DNA of 23,800 nt from Omnitrophica bacterium RIFCSPLOWO2_01_FULL_45_10 (GCA_001804165.1 MHFL01000031.1:6757-30556); one strand, 5' to 3'. Numbered from the stretch's first letter, positions 1-6,886 are shown. The notes: a model not told the origin generated them from the sequence alone. Numbers and translations: made by a program.

Positions 1-1
1 G

Positions 2-196
2 AAAATAGATCTGTCACGAGTTATTGTTAAAGATGGCGTCATATTAGTTCCGTGCGAGATAAAAGGTAAAAAGATAATTATACAGATAGCGCCAAAAGAC
101 AGTCCTGCGGCCAAAAATTTAGTCGGCTATGAATGGCCCATATATGATAAATATGTCATAAAAGGAGCGGAGAAGAAAGATACAGAACTTTCATAG
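2..196 (+). CDS. C-terminal fragment of an unidentified protein (cut by left edge)
   Basis: An open frame enters from the left edge and ends at a TAG at 194-196, giving 64 residues. The readable part starts KIDLSRVIVKDGVILVPCEI and includes KNLVGYEWPIYDKYVIKG. The LVGYEW segment is faintly like the LGYEFS-type element in C-termini of type I restriction N6-adenine methylases, but this is too short to assign. The same frame stays open after the TAG for 30 more codons to TAA at 287-289, so this may be one gene with a premature stop. Start, length and function lie outside the window. Confidence 0.45.
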   Translation, partial: KIDLSRVIVKDGVILVPCEIKGKKIIIQIAPKDSPAAKNLVGYEWPIYDKYVIKGAEKKDTELS

Positions 197-318
197 ATTG
201 TCATATTCCTGCCAAGGGCAGAACCGGTGGATTATGAAGTGCTCAAGAATAATTATACGGCTGAAAAGGCTGCGTTGGTGGCGACATAATTTATAAAACT
301 ATCTTTCTTAGATATAAA

Positions 319-338
319 GGCTATTGCTAACGATAGCC
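319..338. repeat. Small stem-loop between the edge gene and the toxin-antitoxin pair
   Basis: Bases 319-326 pair with 331-338 (GGCTAT against ATAGCC, continued inward by a T-G wobble and a G-C pair) around a CTAA loop, an 8-bp stem. It lies 30 bp after the TAA at 287-289. No clear T-run follows, so it is at best a weak terminator. The rest of 290-460 shows nothing I can name. Confidence 0.35.
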
Positions 339-460
339 CTTTGCTATGATATAAAAATTAACAGTTATGTGGAAATCTTATAGCGATATTCGACGTTACC
401 CAAAAATCTCCTTATCCGAAGAAAGATGTTTGATTTTAGAGGAAAATATTTAGACTGTCG

Positions 461-489
461 TTTACAAGGCGCTATTTATGTGATATACT
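461..489 (+). promoter_or_regulatory. Sigma70-type promoter of the toxin-antitoxin operon
   Basis: TTTACA (461-466), a 17-bp spacer and TATACT (484-489), each hexamer one mismatch from consensus. A short inverted repeat CTTTA/TAAAG (488-492 and 501-505) overlaps the end of the -10 and the likely start of transcription. Toxin-antitoxin operons usually repress themselves there, but whether this repeat is an operator is inference. Confidence 0.7.
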
Positions 490-520
490 TTAAATATAAA
501 TAAAGACAAGGAGAAAACGC

Positions 521-733
521 ATGACTACAAAACAAGCCACAGCCGAAGTATTTCTGACAGCGTTTAGAGCGCTTCCGCGGGATGAACAGAACGCTTTTCT
601 GTTCACCATTGTTAAAGACCATTCTTTTAGAGAGGATGTTATAGATCTCGCCATCGCTGTGAAACGAAGCGCCGAGAAATGCAAAAAACTGCATACATTT
701 GTAAAGCATCTTAAGAGGGCTCGCAATAATTGA
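521..733 (+). CDS. RelB-like antitoxin of a RelE-type module
   Basis: This 70-residue acidic-to-basic protein lies directly upstream of, and overlaps by 4 bp, a RelE-family toxin, which is the usual antitoxin position. The central segment ALPRDEQNAFLFTIVKDHSFREDVIDLA followed by a basic tail (FVKHLKRARNN) matches the general build of short antitoxins that carry an LP-x-E-R-x-A-x-L helix and a toxin-wrapping C-terminus. I see no clear ribbon-helix-helix or HTH domain. AAGGAG at 508-513 sits 7 nt before the ATG, fixing the start. It presumably binds and neutralises the toxin and may repress the promoter at 461-489. The family call rests mainly on context. Confidence 0.7.
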   Translation: MTTKQATAEVFLTAFRALPRDEQNAFLFTIVKDHSFREDVIDLAIAVKRSAEKCKKLHTFVKHLKRARNN

Positions 734-987
734 GTAAATATTCGGTCGAGATAACAACTAGCGCCCAGCGCCAGTTTAAAAAGCTCTCAAGCGGCATTCA
801 GGATCGTATCCTCCCAAAGTTATTTTCTCTAGAAACTCATCCAAGGCCTTTCGGCAGCCAAAAATTGCGCGACAGCAATTTCTACCGCGTCAGAGTCGGA
901 GATTATAGAATTATTTACTCTGTAGACGATTCGAGAAGAATCATAAAGATCCTTGACGTTGCCCATCGCAGAGAAGTCTACAGATAG
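730..987 (+). CDS. RelE/ParE-superfamily toxin (probable mRNA endonuclease)
   Basis: An 85-residue basic protein with the RelE fold signature: N-terminal YSVEITTSAQRQFKKL helix, central GSQKLRDSNFYRVRVGDYRIIYSV strands, and the C-terminal HRREVYR motif whose Arg and Tyr correspond to the catalytic end of RelE enzymes. RelE toxins cut mRNA in the ribosomal A site; ParE relatives inhibit gyrase, and the RVGDYRIIY/HRREVYR pattern favours RelE. Translation starts at TTG 730 inside the antitoxin stop (4-bp overlap), so it should be translationally coupled to the antitoxin. Only 10 bp separate its stop from comEC. Confidence 0.85.
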   Translation: MSKYSVEITTSAQRQFKKLSSGIQDRILPKLFSLETHPRPFGSQKLRDSNFYRVRVGDYRIIYSVDDSRRIIKILDVAHRREVYR

Positions 988-997
988 TTATTTTCTA

Positions 998-3493
998 ATG
1001 AAACGGCCCGCTCTCTACATCGCGATCGCATACTCACTTGGCATACTGTCATCATCCTATTTTAAATTTTCCATTCTGTTTGCCCTCGTCTTTACCGCCG
1101 CGTTTATCATAACCGCATTAGTTTTTTCAAAGAAAAATTTCGTTTCCCACGCGAGCCTATATCTTGGGATATTCTTCTTCGGGATAGTTCACCTCGAGAA
1201 TTCTTGCCTACTTCCGGCCAATCATGTATCGAATTTTTTAGAAGACCAACCGAAGCGAATATTATTAAAAGGGTCGGTCGCGAACGACCCAGAAATAGGC
1301 AAGACCCATTATAAGAAGGAAAAGACATCTTTCACGCTTACGGTGAACTCTATAAGCCGTAGGGCAGGTTTCCGCCTTCGCCAAGGCTTCGGCGGACAGG
1401 TAAACCTGCCCTACGGCTGGCAAGATGCGACTGGTATGGCAAAGGTCGATGTATATTCCGACAGGAGAATGCCAATCTCGTATGGCGACGAGATAATATT
1501 GAAAGGCGTTCTTCAGGAGCCGCATGGGCTGCGCAACCCAGGCCTTTTCGACTATTCTAAATATTTGAAGATGAAAAACATTTACGCCGTATTGAAAGTG
1601 AAGGGCGCGCATTCAGTGAAAATCATAGGCAGGGGGCATTTAAATCCTCTTAAGAAGGTAGGTTTCAGAATAAGGCACTGGATTAGGGATTCATTGGACG
1701 AGCATTTTAGACAACCCTTCAATGGGTTCTTGAAGGATATTCTAATAGGCGATAGGACAGGTCTAAACAAAACTTTAGAGGGCGAGTTCATAAAAACGGG
1801 GACCGTCCATATTCTATCCATAAGCGGCCTGCATATCGCCCTTATAGCCGGCATCTTTCTATTTCTCTTTCGTATTTTTACAATTCCAAAAAAGCCAGCC
1901 TTTATATTGGCGATCATCTGCTTAATCTTCTATTCCTATGCCGCGGGCGCGAGTCCGCCGATCATCAGATCGACCATAATGTTTTCGCTCATAGCGTTCG
2001 GCTTTATTTTAATGCGGGATAACGATATCTTAAATTCGCTCTCCATCGCGGCCATCCTTATACTACTGGTAAATCCGAAAGAGCTATTCGATCCGGGTTT
2101 TCAACTCTCGTTTCTATCCGTGGGGGCAATCGTAATAATTTCGCCGAAGATACAAAAGTTATTTGCGCCTGGTGTGGTAAAAGGCGCCGCATTAGCTAAG
2201 CGGACTATTGCCGACAGAATTAAGGTATATCTTACGACGGCCCTCTCCGTTTCGATTGCGGCCTGGCTTGGGACATGGCCGTTTGTTTCGTTATACTTCA
2301 ATATCGCCTCCCCGATAGCTCTCATCGCAAATCTTATAATCATCCCAATCTCATCTCTTATACTCGGCCTGTCAATTTTCTTCTTATCGATCGCGCCTAT
2401 ATCGAATCTTTTCGCGCATCTTGCGGCAAATGTCATTTGCATGTCCGGCCGCTCACTCTTCATCATAAATCATATCTTATCGGAAACACCGTTCTCTTAT
2501 TTTAGGACGCCGTCGCCGTCAGGGGCGTTTATCATATTGTATTACGCGTTTTTATTTTTGCTTTGCTCGCCGAAAAGAATTGTATTTGGAAATATGCATA
2601 TCGGAAAGACGCGTCTATTTAGTGTCCTTTTATTCTTTTTAAATATTTTATGCTGGAACTCCGTTTTGGATATAAATTTAAATAAAAATCATCTGAAGGC
2701 CACGTTTTTTGACGTGGGGCAAGGCGATTCAGCGTTAATAGAATTTCCCGGCAAACAGACGCTGCTGATTGACGCCGGCACCGGCTCCACTAACGGCGAG
2801 GAATTTGACATAGGGAAGGAGGTGCTCGCGCCATATCTCTGGAATAACGGCATAAGCACAATCGACGCCGCGGTCGTAACCCATTTTCATAAAGACCACT
2901 CAGGCGGCATGCCCTACGTATTAAAAAATTTTAAGGTTGGGACGGTAATAACGAACTCAAGTTCGCCCCGCGATAACGCGTCATACGATGAATTTAAAAA
3001 TATTGTTACGACGAAGAGGATTCGACATCTCATAGCGGGAGAAGGGGATTCGATAAAGGGCTTTGACAGCGCGGATATTTATGTTTTGAATCCGCCGTTC
3101 GGGAAAAGTATCGCTGATACAAATGAAAATTCGCTCGTCATGAAGATCGTTTATCGAGGCGCAACTATTATTTTCTGCGGCGATGTAAGCGGTGACGCGA
3201 TTGCTAGGCTATGTCGATACAGCAGTTTCTTAAAGTCGGACGTATTAAAAGTTCCTCATCACGGCGGTAATTTGGGGAATATGGCGATGGTGAAAAATTT
3301 TTTTAAAAAAATTTCTCCTAAAATTTCCGTTATAAGTGTAGGTCGACTAAACCACGCTGTGCCTTCAAAAGAAACGCTGGATATCATAACTTCTTTAAAT
3401 TCAATAAGTTATGAAACTAAAAATTACGGCGCCATTGAGATCGTGATGGCTCAAGACTCTTTAGCAGTGAGCCCAACAATCAAACAAAACTAA
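998..3493 (+). CDS. comEC: ComEC/Rec2 family DNA-uptake channel protein
   Basis: This 831-residue protein is the inner-membrane channel that passes single-stranded DNA into the cytoplasm during natural transformation. It has the full ComEC order. There are N-terminal membrane helices and a DUF4131 OB-like domain (about residues 1-200). The Competence domain of many helices follows, with the GTVHILSISGLHIALI signature and an S-x-P-I-x-R-S motif. A C-terminal metallo-beta-lactamase-like domain starts at FFDVGQGDSALIEF, with LIDAG, THFHKDHSGG, FCGDVS and VPHHGG metal-site motifs. The ATG at 998 is chosen over an upstream TTG at 953 because the latter lies inside the toxin gene. No good ribosome site is visible, suggesting coupling to the toxin gene 10 bp upstream. 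Residues 120-140 are encoded by a palindromic repeat inserted in frame in the OB-like domain. Length is typical for the family. Confidence 0.95.
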   Translation: MKRPALYIAIAYSLGILSSSYFKFSILFALVFTAAFIITALVFSKKNFVSHASLYLGIFFFGIVHLENSCLLPANHVSNFLEDQPKRILLKGSVANDPEIGKTHYKKEKTSFTLTVNSISRRAGFRLRQGFGGQVNLPYGWQDATGMAKVDVYSDRRMPISYGDEIILKGVLQEPHGLRNPGLFDYSKYLKMKNIYAVLKVKGAHSVKIIGRGHLNPLKKVGFRIRHWIRDSLDEHFRQPFNGFLKDILIGDRTGLNKTLEGEFIKTGTVHILSISGLHIALIAGIFLFLFRIFTIPKKPAFILAIICLIFYSYAAGASPPIIRSTIMFSLIAFGFILMRDNDILNSLSIAAILILLVNPKELFDPGFQLSFLSVGAIVIISPKIQKLFAPGVVKGAALAKRTIADRIKVYLTTALSVSIAAWLGTWPFVSLYFNIASPIALIANLIIIPISSLILGLSIFFLSIAPISNLFAHLAANVICMSGRSLFIINHILSETPFSYFRTPSPSGAFIILYYAFLFLLCSPKRIVFGNMHIGKTRLFSVLLFFLNILCWNSVLDINLNKNHLKATFFDVGQGDSALIEFPGKQTLLIDAGTGSTNGEEFDIGKEVLAPYLWNNGISTIDAAVVTHFHKDHSGGMPYVLKNFKVGTVITNSSSPRDNASYDEFKNIVTTKRIRHLIAGEGDSIKGFDSADIYVLNPPFGKSIADTNENSLVMKIVYRGATIIFCGDVSGDAIARLCRYSSFLKSDVLKVPHHGGNLGNMAMVKNFFKKISPKISVISVGRLNHAVPSKETLDIITSLNSISYETKNYGAIEIVMAQDSLAVSPTIKQN
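1355..1418. repeat. 64-bp palindromic element inserted in frame in comEC
   Basis: Perfect 17-bp inverted arms at 1355-1371 and 1402-1418 (left arm begins AGCCGTAGGGCAGG) enclose a 30-bp centre. The centre has its own nested pairing: CCGCC at 1372-1376 with GGCGG at 1391-1395, or alternatively GCCTT at 1374-1378 with AAGGC at 1383-1387. It translates to residues 120-140, including RAGFRLRQGFGGQV, which does not resemble the surrounding OB-like domain. Interspersed repeats of this look are known in several candidate-phylum genomes, and the RLRQGFGGQ-type peptide recurs in their predicted proteins; this is from memory, not a search. Confidence 0.8.
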
Positions 3494-3510
3494 CTTTTTT
3501 ATACCTTACC

Positions 3511-3539
3511 TTGACATTTCTAACTTTATGTGATATAGT
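3511..3539 (+). promoter_or_regulatory. Strong sigma70-type promoter of the PilZ gene
   Basis: TTGACA (3511-3516), a 17-bp spacer and TATAGT (3534-3539): a perfect -35 and a -10 with one mismatch. It starts 17 bp after the comEC stop. Expected initiation near 3546 gives a leader of about 125 nt before the PilZ start, and that leader is filled by the dyad element at 3582-3643. Confidence 0.8.
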
Positions 3540-3581
3540 TTACAATGATTTTAGATAAACTTTAGTCATTATATTTTAACC

Positions 3582-3643
3582 CTGAAATTTCCTCTGTGGA
3601 ATTTCAGGGTGGCCATTCTGAAATTTGACAGAGCAAAGTTCAG
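3582..3643. repeat. Two-unit dyad (BIME-like) in the PilZ-gene leader
   Basis: Two 26-bp units, 3582-3607 and 3618-3643, each begin CTGAAATTT and end TTCAG and each fold into a hairpin. The first stem extends outward to 3579-3589 paired with 3600-3610 (11 bp). The second pairs 3615-3627 with 3634-3646 with one mismatch. The units are inverted copies of each other (22 of 26 positions by eye), with the dyad axis between 3612 and 3613 inside TGGCCA. The two loops carry complementary hexamers, CTCTGT (3592-3597) and ACAGAG (3628-3633). This resembles paired REP units, or a structured leader RNA; the sequence alone does not decide. Confidence 0.75.
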
Positions 3644-3673
3644 AATTTAAAAAATAGGAGGGCGCCGGGAAAA

Positions 3674-4039
3674 GTGGAAGAATATACCAGCGTAGACGAG
3701 AGGCGAAGATACAAAAGATTACCGTCGAGCTTATCGGTTCAGTACAGAGATTTGAAAAAATCCGTTGAGCTGCCTACGGGAACTGTGGCTAGAAATGTAA
3801 GCGAGGGCGGAGTCTGTTTTAATTCTAAAGAATTCATATCGTTGGCGTGCCGTTTGGTGGTCGAGATAAACCTTCCGGCGCTGCCCAGGCCCATAAAGGC
3901 GATATCCAAAGTCGCCTGGATCAGGAAACTTTCGGCAGGCGACGAATACGAACTGGGAAACCAGTTCTTAGAGATGACAAAAGAAGACAAGTCCCACATC
4001 AGCAATTTCATAAACGGCCTCATGAGCGCGCCGCTATAA
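3674..4039 (+). CDS. PilZ-domain protein (putative c-di-GMP receptor)
   Basis: A 121-residue single-domain protein. The N-terminal DERRRYKRLP carries the arginine cluster of the RxxxR motif, and ARNVSEGGVCF corresponds to the second PilZ motif (D/N)xSxxG, here with Asn in place of the common Asp. The remainder (LVVEINLPALPRPIKAISKVAWI, then GNQFLEMTKEDKSHISNFI) fits the beta-barrel and closing helix. PilZ proteins bind cyclic di-GMP and adjust motility, polysaccharide synthesis or secretion; the target is not evident here. The GTG start at 3674 follows AGGAGG (3656-3661) by 12 nt, a rather long spacing, but no better start exists in frame. It is transcribed from its own promoter with the dyad leader. 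Confidence 0.88.
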   Translation: MEEYTSVDERRRYKRLPSSLSVQYRDLKKSVELPTGTVARNVSEGGVCFNSKEFISLACRLVVEINLPALPRPIKAISKVAWIRKLSAGDEYELGNQFLEMTKEDKSHISNFINGLMSAPL

Positions 4040-4082
4040 AGATACTCTCCAAAAGCCCCATTCCACCAAACCTATTATTGTT

Positions 4083-4111
4083 TTGACCGAGTAGCTGTTT
4101 TATGTTAAAAT
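4083..4111 (+). promoter_or_regulatory. Extended -10 promoter placed against the bamD-like start codon
   Basis: TTGACC (4083-4088), a 17-bp spacer and TAAAAT (4106-4111), with TG at 4103-4104 forming an extended -10 (TGT just before the hexamer). The usual initiation point, 6-8 bp downstream, falls at 4117-4119, immediately before the ATG at 4120. Confidence 0.72.
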
Positions 4112-4119
4112 AAAGTCGA

Positions 4120-5079
4120 ATGAAAAAAATTATATTTAACGCTATCTTCATCAGCGCGTTTCTGTTCGCCTTTTTAACCGTATCCCATGCCTATTGGATA
4201 TGGACGCCTGAGAGCAAGAAATTCATAAATCCGAAATACGCTGTCAAAGACAGCCCCAAGGAACAGTTCGATTGGGCAATGGGTTTCTACGACTCAAAGG
4301 ACTATCAAAGAGCGGCGGCTGAGTTCGAAAAACTGACGAAACATTATGAATATTCAGAATATGCCTCCAAAGCGCAGTATTATGTCGGGCTATCTTACGA
4401 GAATATGGGAAAATATTATACCGCCTTTCAGAATTATCAGAAGGCAATAGATAATTTTCCACACATTGAGAATATCGATGAGATCATCGAAAGGGAGTTC
4501 AACATAGCCAATCTCTACGCGAGCAAAGATAATCCAAAAGTATTAGGAGTGGACATCCTTACGTCTTTAGACAAGGCGGTGGAAATATACAAAAAGGTGG
4601 TCGATAACGCGCCTTACGGAAAATTGGCCGATGAGGCGCAGTTCAGGATGGGCGAGGCCCTAAAGCGCGCCGAGAGATACGACGAGGCGATAGAGGCATT
4701 CCAGAAACTTATCGACGACCATCCGACCTCGCGCCTGGCGGATCAGGCAAAGTATGAGGCCGCATATTGCGCGTACAAAGCATCCCTGAAGCCAGCTTAT
4801 GACACGATGACTACGGATAAGGCGATCAAGGCGTTTGAGGATTTCACTGGATCGAACCAAGACGAGGAATTGTCCCGTGATGCCGATGAGATAGTGAGGC
4901 GACTTAAGGAAAAAAACGCCGAAAAGGCTTTCTCGACAGCGCAATTTTACGAGAGGCAGAAACGCTACGAAAGCGCGATCCTGTACTATTCTGACGTAAT
5001 AGACAAGTTTCCCGAAACTAGTTTCGCAAACTCGGCCAAGGCGAGGGTCGAAGATCTCAAAAGGAAATTAAAGAAGTAA
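4120..5079 (+). CDS. bamD: BamD-like TPR outer-membrane assembly protein
   Basis: A 319-residue secreted TPR protein. The signal peptide spans about residues 1-24 (hydrophobic IIFNAIFISAFLFAFLTV, then SHA before YWIW). It is followed by several TPR units, recognisable as A-x-x-x-Y-x-x-x-G/A-x-A and F-P-x-S spacings, for example FYDSKDYQRAAAEFEKL, ENMGKYYTAFQNYQKAI, ERYDEAIEAFQKLIDDHP and RYESAILYYSDVIDKFP. BamD (YfiO) holds the BAM complex that folds beta-barrels into the outer membrane. Unlike classical BamD there is no lipobox cysteine after the signal peptide, so it is probably a soluble periplasmic or otherwise tethered protein. CpoB/YbgF-type TPR proteins are the alternative. It is followed 12 bp later by lptE. 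No Shine-Dalgarno is visible before the ATG. Confidence 0.75.
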   Translation: MKKIIFNAIFISAFLFAFLTVSHAYWIWTPESKKFINPKYAVKDSPKEQFDWAMGFYDSKDYQRAAAEFEKLTKHYEYSEYASKAQYYVGLSYENMGKYYTAFQNYQKAIDNFPHIENIDEIIEREFNIANLYASKDNPKVLGVDILTSLDKAVEIYKKVVDNAPYGKLADEAQFRMGEALKRAERYDEAIEAFQKLIDDHPTSRLADQAKYEAAYCAYKASLKPAYDTMTTDKAIKAFEDFTGSNQDEELSRDADEIVRRLKEKNAEKAFSTAQFYERQKRYESAILYYSDVIDKFPETSFANSAKARVEDLKRKLKK

Positions 5080-5091
5080 GGGGGCCTAAGA

Positions 5092-5637
5092 GTGAGAATG
5101 GGAAGATTAAGTTGTGCGCCGGTCTTATTTTTCATGTCTATGCTCCTCTTGGCAGGATGCGGCTATACGACGCGATCGCTACTTGCGCCCGAGCACAAGT
5201 CGATATATGTAGAGAAGTTCGCGAACAAGATCCAGATAGCGGAAGAGACAAGCGATGCCAGGATGTACAGGGGCTATAGACCCGGCCTTGAGGTGGATAT
5301 AACGAAAGCCGTTATAGATAGATTCTTGAGCGACGGGAACCTTAAAATCGCGTCGCAGGAAGGCGCGGATCTCATTCTCAAGGGCGAACTCGTAGACTTT
5401 AAAAAGGATGCCCTGAGATACGACGCCAATGATAACGTAGAGGAATACAGGATAAAACTGGTCGTTAACCTCGAACTCATGAGCGACAAAGGCGTTATCT
5501 GGGAAGAGACAAACTTTGCCGGTGACGCCACTTACAGGACGACAGGCGCTCTCGTAAAGTCAGAAAGCGACGCAATAAAGGACGCGACTCAGGACCTTGC
5601 CAGGCGTGTCGTTGAAAGGACGATCGAGGGATGGTAG
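5092..5637 (+). CDS. lptE: LptE-like LPS assembly lipoprotein
   Basis: A 181-residue lipoprotein. The leader ends in the lipobox LLAGC with Cys23, followed by GYTTRSLL. The mature start C-G-Y and the following SIYVEKFANKI strand are typical of LptE/RlpB, the outer-membrane lipoprotein that plugs LptD and delivers lipopolysaccharide to the surface. The rest alternates strands and helices (ITKAVIDRFLSDGNLKIA, then ADLILKGELVDFKKDALRYD), as in this family. GTG 5092 is preferred because AAGGGGG (5078-5084) lies 7 nt upstream; an ATG at 5098 is the alternative. It sits between the bamD-like gene and holA, whose start overlaps its last 7 bp. Sequence similarity in the family is low, so the call rests on architecture. 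Confidence 0.8.
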   Translation: MRMGRLSCAPVLFFMSMLLLAGCGYTTRSLLAPEHKSIYVEKFANKIQIAEETSDARMYRGYRPGLEVDITKAVIDRFLSDGNLKIASQEGADLILKGELVDFKKDALRYDANDNVEEYRIKLVVNLELMSDKGVIWEETNFAGDATYRTTGALVKSESDAIKDATQDLARRVVERTIEGW

Positions 5638-6590
5638 ATCCCAAAAGGCCTTCCGTATTTTTATTCATAGGAATTGAGGATTACCTTGCCGAGAAAGCGA
5701 TAGATGATTTAAGGTCGTCCGTCATGGATGACGCTTCGAAAGAGTTGGATTATAAAATATTCTACGGCCAAGAACAGACGAGCCGCGAGATATTGGACTG
5801 CGTAAAGACATTTCCATTTTCCGCCAAAAGGAGGCTTGTCGTAGTTAAGGACTGTGAGAGGATAAGCGAAGAAGATACGGCGCGCTTAATCGACTATATG
5901 AAGCGGCCTTCCAACACGGCGTATCTCGTGCTCAGAACAAAGGATGAAACCTTTCTCAAAGAAAACCCTGAAGTTGGCCGGTATGTGACTGTCCGGAGAT
6001 TCGGGGCCTTTAGCGATTACGAACTAAAGGGATGGATAAGGCAATTTTTCTCTTTGAGATCTAAGTCAATAGACGAAGAGGCGCTCACTTCGTTAAAAGA
6101 ATTATATGGCCAGAGCATATCGCTGTTGGTTCAGGAACTGGAAAAACTTGTCACATCAGTAGGTTCAAGGCCGGATATCAGAATGGCCGATGTGGAGGAA
6201 TTATCGGTCCGCATCGTAGCGAAATCGGCCTTTGACCTTACCTACTTCATCGGCAGGAAAAGTTTGGACGACGCGTTGAGCCTGATTCATGATCTGATGT
6301 TGAGGGGGAAGAAAACTTTCGAGATCATAGGCCTGTTATCTTGGCATATGAACCGGCTTTTAAGGGCAAAACGGCTTCAAGAAAAAGGCGAATCCGATTC
6401 TTCTATCTTAAATGTCCTTAGGGTGTCACGGCTGCAGGCAAGGGAATTCTTGAGGCAGGCAGGATTTTTTTCGACGGCTCAGATTGAATCGAAATTAAAG
6501 ACGCTTTTAGAGGCGGATATTGATATAAAACGCTCAAAGTTCGACCCAAGACTTGTTTTAGAATTCGCCTGTTTAAGGTTATGCCTTTGA
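5631..6590 (+). CDS. holA: DNA polymerase III delta subunit
   Basis: A 319-residue protein. Delta opens the sliding clamp as part of the clamp loader. The N-terminal FLFIGIEDYLAEKAIDDL, the FPFSAKRRLVVVKDCERI strand region and the SLLVQELEKLVTSVG helix are standard landmarks. Domain III helices follow (FDLTYFIGRKSLDDALSLIHDLMLRGKKTFEIIGLLSWHMNRLLRAK), and the ending KRSKFDPRLVLEFACLRL is typical. No P-loop is expected or seen. The ATG at 5631 lies inside the last codons of lptE (7-bp overlap), and lptE-holA adjacency is also common in other bacteria. The 3' end overlaps the rpsT stop region on the other strand by 12 bp. Confidence 0.93.
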   Translation: MVDPKRPSVFLFIGIEDYLAEKAIDDLRSSVMDDASKELDYKIFYGQEQTSREILDCVKTFPFSAKRRLVVVKDCERISEEDTARLIDYMKRPSNTAYLVLRTKDETFLKENPEVGRYVTVRRFGAFSDYELKGWIRQFFSLRSKSIDEEALTSLKELYGQSISLLVQELEKLVTSVGSRPDIRMADVEELSVRIVAKSAFDLTYFIGRKSLDDALSLIHDLMLRGKKTFEIIGLLSWHMNRLLRAKRLQEKGESDSSILNVLRVSRLQAREFLRQAGFFSTAQIESKLKTLLEADIDIKRSKFDPRLVLEFACLRLCL

Positions 6591-6851
6591 TGGGACGATT
6601 GAGAGCTTCTTCATAAGGCGGGATATCCTTCGCGATGACGCATTCCTGTGAATTACACCTTTTGAGGCGGCTCTGTCTATTTTAGTGACAATGGAATTTA
6701 TCAGCGCCTTAGCCTCGCTTGCCTTCTTTTCCGAGATTAATCTTTCGAACTTCTTTGTGAGGGATTTTATCTCCGAAACGGTCGCTTTATTCTTAGCGTG
6801 CCTTTTCTTCGACTTTCTCAATTCTTTAAACGCGCTTTTTTTAATCGGCAA
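6579..6851 (-). CDS. rpsT: Ribosomal protein S20
   Basis: A 90-residue, very basic protein starting PIKKSAFKELRKSKKRHAKNK and ending RNASSRRISRLMKKLSIVPSKA, the classical S20 pattern, which binds the bottom of the 16S rRNA in the 30S subunit. The start is a TTG at 6851-6849: a GGAG-rich ribosome site (AAAGGAG, complement of 6860-6866) lies 8 nt upstream and the protein then has the normal S20 length. An in-frame ATG further upstream would add 18 residues unrelated to S20 and would read through the -10 region. E. coli rpsT also uses UUG, where it takes part in autoregulation. It is monocistronic, convergent with holA and divergent from murJ. Confidence 0.95.
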   Translation of the reverse strand: MPIKKSAFKELRKSKKRHAKNKATVSEIKSLTKKFERLISEKKASEAKALINSIVTKIDRAASKGVIHRNASSRRISRLMKKLSIVPSKA

Positions 6852-6886
6852 TTTCGTTACTCCTTTCGTCGAATAGGAATTTGTAA

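Noticed and set aside
953..997. 15-residue N-terminal extension of ComEC from a TTG
   Set aside because: It lies inside the toxin gene, and the natural start is the ATG followed by KRPALYIAIAYSLGI.
3541..3673. c-di-GMP riboswitch in the PilZ leader
   Set aside because: The dyad has neither the GEMM-I tetraloop/receptor pattern nor a recognisable GEMM-II layout; only the neighbouring PilZ gene suggested it.
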